Part shown: positions 51,001-60,000 of the stretch, one piece after another | Layout: each line of letters starts with the position of its first letter | How positions within the stretch are numbered: the stretch's first letter is position 1 | DNA from: Pomphorhynchus laevis | Taxonomy: Eukaryota > Acanthocephala > Palaeacanthocephala > Echinorhynchida > Pomphorhynchidae | DNA: 64,000 nucleotides | NCBI GenBank assembly: GCA_012934845.2 | Contig: WNNJ02000352.1 | Location: 103,415-167,414, forward strand | Direction: 5' to 3' | Program-made: the position numbers and the translations under genes | The notes under the pieces: generated by a model | Seen by the model: the letters and a program-made list of their open reading frames with translations, nothing else | Database searches by the model: none | Told to the model about the DNA's origin: nothing

Positions 51001-54000
51001 TTTATTACGAACGCCTCGCAAATTAACTACTTAGTAGACAGTTAAAAGATTATAGGAAAATATAATTGAAATGCATTGGCATGCTTAGAAAAATGCATGT
51101 TCCATGTAATAATCTTTAATTACCTTAAAATCTTGAGCATATCACACGATAGAATCACAATATAGTAATGCAAATAGCGAGTATCAAATCAAAAAGAATA
51201 TATTTAAACATTATTTTGGGTATTTAACCAGATTTTTAATAAGAAATTTTTATAAATGAACAAGAGAATGAGACAAATTCCTTTGATTTCAAAAATACAC
51301 GACGAAAACAAATTTTGAAACTCATACAAATGAAAAAAAGAATTAATGAAAAATTAATCAAATTTTAATTTGGTTAACTTTGTATGTCAAAAAATTTACC
51401 ATACCAAATTTAAATAATTTAATTTTTATTTAAATTAATCAAATAGAAGATAAGTATCAATTTAATATCTTTCCAGTTATAACAATTGTTTTCGTACTGC
51501 AATACTAAATAAACAATTCAATAATGCAAAATAATTAAATAAGCAAAATCAAGTAAAATAATCTTTACTAAATATAAATTATTATTACACACCATTTATA
51601 ATTTATAAACACAAATTTTTAACATGATTTTCAAACGGTATTTATCTTTAACTAACCCGATTCCAAACATTTATCAAATACTTGAAATACTTTTAAACAA
51701 AAAATATCTCGTACAATTTAATATCGTAAAAATATTAAATTTAATATTTTATATTTTTATTATAAATTCTATAAAATATTTAAAAAATAATTGTTCTTCA
51801 GTCCCAATGGAACTTAATTTTGTTACATATATTTTGCTGTATTTAGATAAAGGCCATAAAACTATTTCACACTGGCGACGAAAGTGTAAATTGGAATGTC
51901 ACTTCTGTCACTGTGATCGATGAAAGACTGCGAAGAACTTTCAAGTAATTTACAATAATAAACACTTGTGATTTTGAAACAAGTATACAATCACAACAAA
52001 TTCAATTATGAAAAGTTAAAGATTTATCTAAGCGATTATTACCACCAAGTTTTTGTTTAAATAAATGTAAAGCTTAAATTTTAAATTTGCTACTTCACAG
52101 GTAAAATGTTTTGTTAAACTGTTAAATTAAAGTTCAACAAGTATTATAATTAAAAGCAGCCCTGCTCCAAACTCTTAAAATCTATAATTAAATTAATTTA
52201 CATTTATAAATATAATTATAAAGGATTATGCATGACTAATTTCACTAAGAAAATAAAACTACAAACTTGTATCAATATATTAGTACAAAATGTATTACAA
52301 TATTGGGATCTTGTTCTGATTAATGGTATCTGATTTTTGAAATTATTCGTTGTCGATTATTCAATTTCGTTATCGTATCGACAGGGAATAAAAAAATTAA
52401 AGAAAAAATTTGATAATATATTTTATTAATTTATTTTCTGGAAATAAAATATAATCATCTGTATTTGAGATAAATCATCATATCAACGATAAATACATAT
52501 TGCGTCATTAATATGACGTCATTAATATGACGTCATTAATACGACGTCATTAATACGACGTCATTAATATGACGTCATTAATACGACATTAATATTAACT
52601 AAATTTCTTTTGAGTTTGCCTTACATTAACATTCTAATAGTCTTGAAACTGATTTTGTCACGAATATCGACAATTGTAGTGTAATCTATTTAAGCCACTC
52701 GTAAATTTCTTTAGAGTCATAAGCAAATTTATAAAATCAATGCCTTGTTCAGTAATGCAATTATGGGTTACATAGCTTAAATTATCTGATAAGATTAATA
52801 AATGTTTTATGTTATAATACAATTTTATTATTTGTATAATTTTTAATTATTGTATAATTATAATACGTGTAATTGTAATTATTATTTGTATATTTTATAA
52901 TTTTATAATTTGTATAATTTTATTATTTTTATTATAATATTTAATATTAATTACAATTAATTATAATATTTATAATATTAAATATTCAAAATACAATTTT
53001 ATGTTTACACTTTATAATTATAAAATATCAATTCGCTGTGATACTTTTAATGTAATAAACATTTTCAGTTACTTTTGTATCTCAGATTTAATAACTTGGC
53101 AGCAATTAATCAAGCGTATACTGAAATTTCTTTTAATAACTAATATATAGATTCAAAATTAACAATTGGATAGATGAAAATCATGCAGGTGAAGGTGGAT
53201 CAAATCCATTAGAAGCAAATCTTCAAGGCGAAGCTGAAGTTACGAAATCAACATGTAAAAATTGTTTTCAAACAATTGAAACTAAAATGTGTTTAGTTTC
53301 TGGTTATACTATATTTGTGAAAACGTCGAACAAAAGACAAAAGCTTGGTGACGAAAAGCCAAAATTTGCAATTGTTATGTATGGAGAAGATTATAATACT
53401 ACGAGTGAAATAATGAGCCTCGCAGCTTTTAAAGAAATTCCAAGTCAGATATTTAAGCAAAATCACGTTGACGCTTTCCATATTCCAAAAGTTCAGGTTA
53501 TTGGCCGTGTAAGTATAATTTAAACACAAGGAAACATAATATATGAAACGAAGATATGGATAGGAATATTTAATTTACACGCATTGAGTTTTTTATACTG
53601 CTGAAAATGATGGCATTTGAATCAGACCTGTCACTTTTTATTTCTCCTTAATATCTTTCGAAAAATAAAAGCCAATAGTTTTATCCAAATAAAATAAGCA
53701 TTACAGCGTTTAAATTAATTCCAAGTTAGATATTTTAACAAAATATCGAGAATTTAAACAATATTAACTAATTAACTTTTCGTTTGGGTATAGATAAAAA
53801 TTTCAGCTTCGTATTAAAAATTAAGTTGTTATTTACTTGTGTATCGCCAGCTTTTATTTTATATTAAATAAGTTATATAATTCATAAATCATTATTTAAA
53901 ATATTTTTCAATTTTTAAGTATTTCAGTGCTTATCGTAATAGAAATCTGACCGGGAAGAATTCGAATATAAATTTAATTATTTATATTTTAATTACTAAA

Positions 54001-57000
54001 ATTAATTACTCTGTATTTTAAATAAATTATAAACATGTATTTTTAAACGATTGTATCTAATTTTGTTTAAACTTTAAGTATTATTTTGGTACAACACAAA
54101 ACAATTAAACTTTAAACTTGCATGTTCGTATAGATGATAATTAGTTCTTCAAAATATATTTCCTGAAATTTAATCAGTTGCTTGAAATCGAAGCTATTCT
54201 TTTGAAGTCCATGGACTACGATATATTTGATAACATTTTTAAGGTTATGTTTAGTCAGGGTATTTTACCTTTTTGGCTTCTGTAAAGAAATAAGAGTATT
54301 TTACTCTAAAATTACCCCGAAATTAGGGTATTTTACCTGTGAGGCTTCTCTACTGAAATATTTAAAATTTACGGAAATTAAAAAAATTGCCTACAATTAA
54401 AAATTCGAATATAGTAGCTTGATAGTAAAGACTTTGAGGTATTTTATCATAATTTATAGAAGTTCCTTTATGTACGTTACATATCCTTACGGCTAGTAGT
54501 TGTCACAGTAAATGATTTTTAATATTTTGAGGAAAATTGTTTCTTGAAATTTAAACATAATGTAACATATCCATGTTTTTATCCGAACTTTTTATAACGT
54601 ATTTAAGTAAATTAAAATATCAACGGTTATTGAAGAAGTTATTTATAATTAAAATTTAATTTATTTAAATTAACCTTATCTAAAAAACTATTAATTACTA
54701 CCGATATGAATGATAATCGTAGATATGCGTGTTACGACTTCAATTGTAATTTACGACTTTAAAACAGTATGGCTAAAATTAATCAAAATCTACAAATGTA
54801 AAACTTTAGCTTTGTGGCTTTAAATATTATAAAAGCCACTAATATTTACTATTAGTTAATATTTTAAAATAAATTCGCTATCAATCCGTCGTATATTTTA
54901 GTTTGTACATTTAATATTGTTTTTATTCGATATTGTTAAACAAATTGTTTTAAGAAAATTGAAATTTTGTTTCGGTGAGTGACGATATCATATAAAATAA
55001 CAAAAAATACTACATTGAACATGCTTTGGGCTGAGTATGGGCCGGTCCAAATTAAACAAAATGTCTATAGATTTTCTATTTTGCAGCTTATTGTTCAAAC
55101 TTTACAACTACAAAAATAAAATCGTGATATTAAAATATTTATTTTCAAATTAAAAATTACCTATTAAGACACTTTTAAAGTTGATATACGGTGCAGAAAC
55201 AATAACAAAATAATTTTCAATTTTATAATTTGCAAAATTTTAAATCTTTTCAATTTTTATTATTCTTCTTTTTAATTTTTAATTTTGAATCCTAGATTGC
55301 CAAAGCTATGATATGGCACGATTCAGATTTTTCTTTGAACTGGATGTGTGACTGGGTGGATATAATCGATAATGAAAATAATGTCATGTACAAGTAGGTC
55401 TCGTAACATAAACTGCACTTTTACAATTTGATACGTTTTAAAATACAATAATTATTAAATCAATAATCAATCTTTATAATTCATTCAATTTCAAAATTCA
55501 TATAACGTAACTACTGGATAAAGTAACCTCATAATAGTATCATCAAAATATTAATTAATGATGAATTATATTGAAGCAACAATCGCCAACCAGCGTTTGC
55601 TTGGATTTAACGGCATAACGTGTATGTGTTTAACTCGAAGAATTCCACAGATGTAAAGTTCCTTTAAGGATAATCGTTCTTTCAAGGCTAATCGAACAAG
55701 GAAACATTTTAAGAGAAATTTCATATTGTCGTGCCATCAATAAAATCAACGAGATTAACAATAATATGCGATGTTGAGAAGATATAGGCAATACCGAGAT
55801 CATGGAAAGTCGAAGAATGCAAATATAAACGTGAAGTAGTCTATAAGCGCATTATGGTGTTCAAAAATCCATAAAGTAACCACTTTTTTCATTAGTTGCA
55901 TTTTTTAGTAACCAATTCTTACTTTTTTGAAAAATGCTTAAGCATTCATAAGTATAAATGCGAACAATTTAAGAGAACACGTTGACTCGATTTTTCCTGC
56001 TTGTTTATGAATAGCAGGAATGTTTTTTCCCTAATTTTTCGCTTAATGTTTCTATTAACACCCATCAAGATATAACATCCATCATATTCTAAATAAAAAT
56101 AAATTGTGCAAAGTCATAAATGACTGAACATAAATCAACGTTTTTACATTTTATCAGCATTTTAAAGTCTTGATTATATGAGTTTATATGTAAGGTTGGC
56201 GTTGCTGGATCAGATATATTCGGATTAACTTTTGGAATCTGCCGACGATAAGACAAGAATCACTGCCTTATTGAGAGACAGTGCAGAGGTTGTAACTACT
56301 GGTCCAACTAATGAGACCACGCAGTAGTAGTGAGTGGATTAAGGTTGACTTAGTAAATGAGTGGTTATTATGCGTAGGTTAAAGTTTTAGCAGTGAAGTA
56401 TAAATACGATATCATATAAAATAACAAAAAATACTACATTGAACATGCTTTGGGCTGAGTATGGGTCGGTCCAAATTAAACAACAATGTCTATGGATTTT
56501 CTATTTTGTAGCTTACTGTTCTTATGAATTAAACCGACTTTAAAATCTTTATTTTTATGCGTTTAAAAAATTGTTAGCTGATGTCCTTTTTGTGTATAAA
56601 GGGCAAATGTAATTTGGCAAACTTGCACATTATTGTCGCATTGTGAAAATTTTCTCATTAAATTGTTAAAACCTGCTTCGTTTTTCATATCGTCATAACG
56701 ACTTGATAATTTCGTTGTACTTGAATCAATGGCTTATTTTCATTTCTAGTAATTTCCAATAAATGTCTTTATATATATGATCTCTTTATATATTGTAATT
56801 TGAATAATTTTATCTAAACGATTTAATTAACTAAATTTATAAACAATAATAATCAATAAATCTTTTAAGTTATCAAATTTAAAAATTCGTGATAAATACA
56901 TTTATGATATAGTTTTACATATAATAAAGTGTTATGAATTAAAAAAATAAACGCTTAAAAAATAATTTAGCCTTCATTCTTCCTACCCATATCTATAATG

Positions 57001-60000
57001 ACTTGACAAATCACTTAACATATTAGTGGATTGCAGATTTATATCAATTAATTTTAAATCTGGATTTAAATTATTTAGTGTTATACAAGACGTACCTCTG
57101 AGATTTAATAGAATAATCATTGCCTGGCACATATTTATAAAATAATTTTTTAATGATATTAGTCCCTACAACAGTCACACAATCAACGTTATGTAACGAA
57201 TAGAACGTGGTGAGAATGATAGTGCACTTCATCAATCTCTTTACAATTCTAGCATTAATAATATCAATAGAAGCTTAATGCTACATTTACGAAAATATCG
57301 TAAAAGCTTTGTGAAACTTAAGTTATTAATTAAGATTATATAATAATCAGCAATGCGTTACAAGATTAGAAAATGGCATGTATGGATGTATATTAGAAGT
57401 AGATGAAGATTGGACAAAAATAACATCACGAGGTATGTAACATTAGGTGACATTTCTTCAAACTTTTTAAAGATGGAAATCAAGGTCGATTGCTTGATTT
57501 AAAAAATATTAAATTAAAATAAAATATATAACTCAAAGTATTTTTTAATTAATGTAAATCATATGTGTTAGAGTATTTTGAACGATAGTAGATTGGACGC
57601 AAAATATGCAAATACCATAATTTTATTAGGCTTAAAAATATTAAATAATATTAAAAAATATTAAAAAATATTAAATTAAAATAAAATATATAACTCAAAG
57701 TATCTTTAATTAATGTAAATCATATGTGTTAGAGTATTTTGAACGATAGCCGATTCGACGCAAAATATGCAAATGCCATAATTTTATTAGGCTTAAAAAA
57801 TATTAAATAATATTAAAAAATATTAAAAAATATTAAATTAAAATAAAATATATAACTCAAAGTATCTTTAATTAATGTAAATCATATGTGTTAGAGTATT
57901 TTGAACGATAGCCGATTCGACGCAAAATATGCAAATGCCATAAATTTATTGAGCTTTTTGTCATCGACGCTGAGCATCATCAGAAACATGACGTAATAAA
58001 TGTAAATACGACATTTTCATGTAAAGTTAAAAAACTAAATGAAAAGAATTGACCAAGCAATTCAATGATTACTTAGTAATAAACGAATTAATAAAAAATA
58101 AAGCAAAATTCTATGCGAAGTAAGAGTGAATCATGATTTTAGCACTTTGCGATGATTCTTTTGTTCGTATTGATTTTACAATTTATTTTACAAATTGAAG
58201 AAACTTTGTATCTAAGTAGATTAATGATCAAGTAAATTAAATAATTAATGTATTAATTTTGTAATACAAAAATATGAAATTGAATTTTATTTATAAATCA
58301 TAATTAATGTTATACAATTTATGAATACATTATAAATTACCCATTATATAAATTTTTTAATACAAATTAAGATGACAAAGCCAAACATATCGCACTTAAC
58401 TAAGCGCGTTCTGGGTTCACTTAAATAATATTGAGCAATTTTATGTAACAAAAGAGAGCTATTGTTGAGCTATTTTCTATTTTAATAGAAATTTCAAAGT
58501 TAAGATGAACTACATGCTACATTTAGTAGCATGTCTATTATCACTCACATTTCTACTTATAAATTTAATGAATTTGTGTACATTCCTTGTTTCTATTTCC
58601 TATTGAAAATGATTGCAACAATTCAATGTTGTGGCAAGACATTATCCTCACAAGTTCCTATTCTTGATACAGCAATCAGATGTATGAGATAATAATATTC
58701 AAGATTAAAGGATTTAATAAGGGAAATAACGTTAGCTAAATTTAATAAATATAATTATACCTCAAAGCGATATTTAATTTTATTTATTATATCCTTCTAA
58801 TATAGCTAACACAAAATATAATATTATTATATTCACGTTGGGTTAAGCCATTCTACTACGCTGTGTTCAATAACATGAATCAGTTATCAAATCCATCGTC
58901 AGAGGAATTTTCAAAATGTCTAAGAAACATTTCTTTTATAATTTCCATTTATTCAACATTAAAAACATATAGTTTAAACTTTATTCAAATAAAATAAGAT
59001 CATTTATACAATAATTTTATATTTTTAAATAATTCAACTGTTATAATAAAATAATTACATTCAATATTATAGTATTAAAAATTACCTGAATTTAAATAAT
59101 AATTTATTAATTTTACCTTATAAACCTACCTTAGATGTGTGATCCGCTATCCGGATCACTGTTTTTAATGATGCCACTTACAACGAATGTTTTAATTTCA
59201 CTTGATTGAATTTGTGAGCCGAAATTCTTCTGGCTGTGGCACGACATTATCCTTACAAATATTGTTCCTATTCTTGATATATCAGGTCGCTACTAATCAG
59301 TCTGGATAAGTCTCATCAGCTGTGGACCCAGACCTACATTTTACGTTTCGACCCTTATAATCTGCTTACTCCGTACACTGGCGCGGATCGGATTCGAATT
59401 CAAGACGTATGTATCGCGTTTGAACGTTACATCTACTAGGCTGGCTGCTCTAGTGGTGAACATATGCATTTATTTATTACTTTTGTTAGGATATCGTGTT
59501 CTAACGATTTTTTAGAAACCAACCTTAAGTGTGTGATCCGCTAGACGGATCACCGTTTTTCATACTGCAACTTGCAACGAATGTTTTTAATTTGACTTGA
59601 TTGCATCTGTGAGCTAAAATTCTGGTTATGGCACGACATTATCCTCACAAGTAGTGTTCTTATTCTTGATACAGAAGTCCGATACTAATCAGCCTGGATG
59701 AGTATCATCAGCTGCTGACCCAGACCTACATTTCACTTTCCGACCCATATTATCTGCTTTCTCCGTACACAGGTGCTGATCGGATTTTAACTCACGACGC
59801 ATGTATCATGCTTCCAACTGATCGAATGCGATCAGGATGATTAGTAGCGTCCTGCTGTATCAAGAATATGAACAATACCTGGGTGTATAATGTCGTGCCA
59901 CAACCAGAAAAATTTCAACTCACAGGTGCAATTAAGTTAAATAATAAATTATTTAACTGCACAGGTATATCAATTTAAAATAATATATTATCTTATGTTA

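Noticed and set aside
54982-56520. LTR element formed by the 114-bp direct repeats
   Set aside because: The interior contains a host exon and no element genes, and the repeats lack typical LTR ends.
59375-59455. A functional tRNA gene on the minus strand
   Set aside because: A- and B-box-like motifs are present but no complete cloverleaf can be drawn and the sequence continues into a repeat; it is a SINE head.
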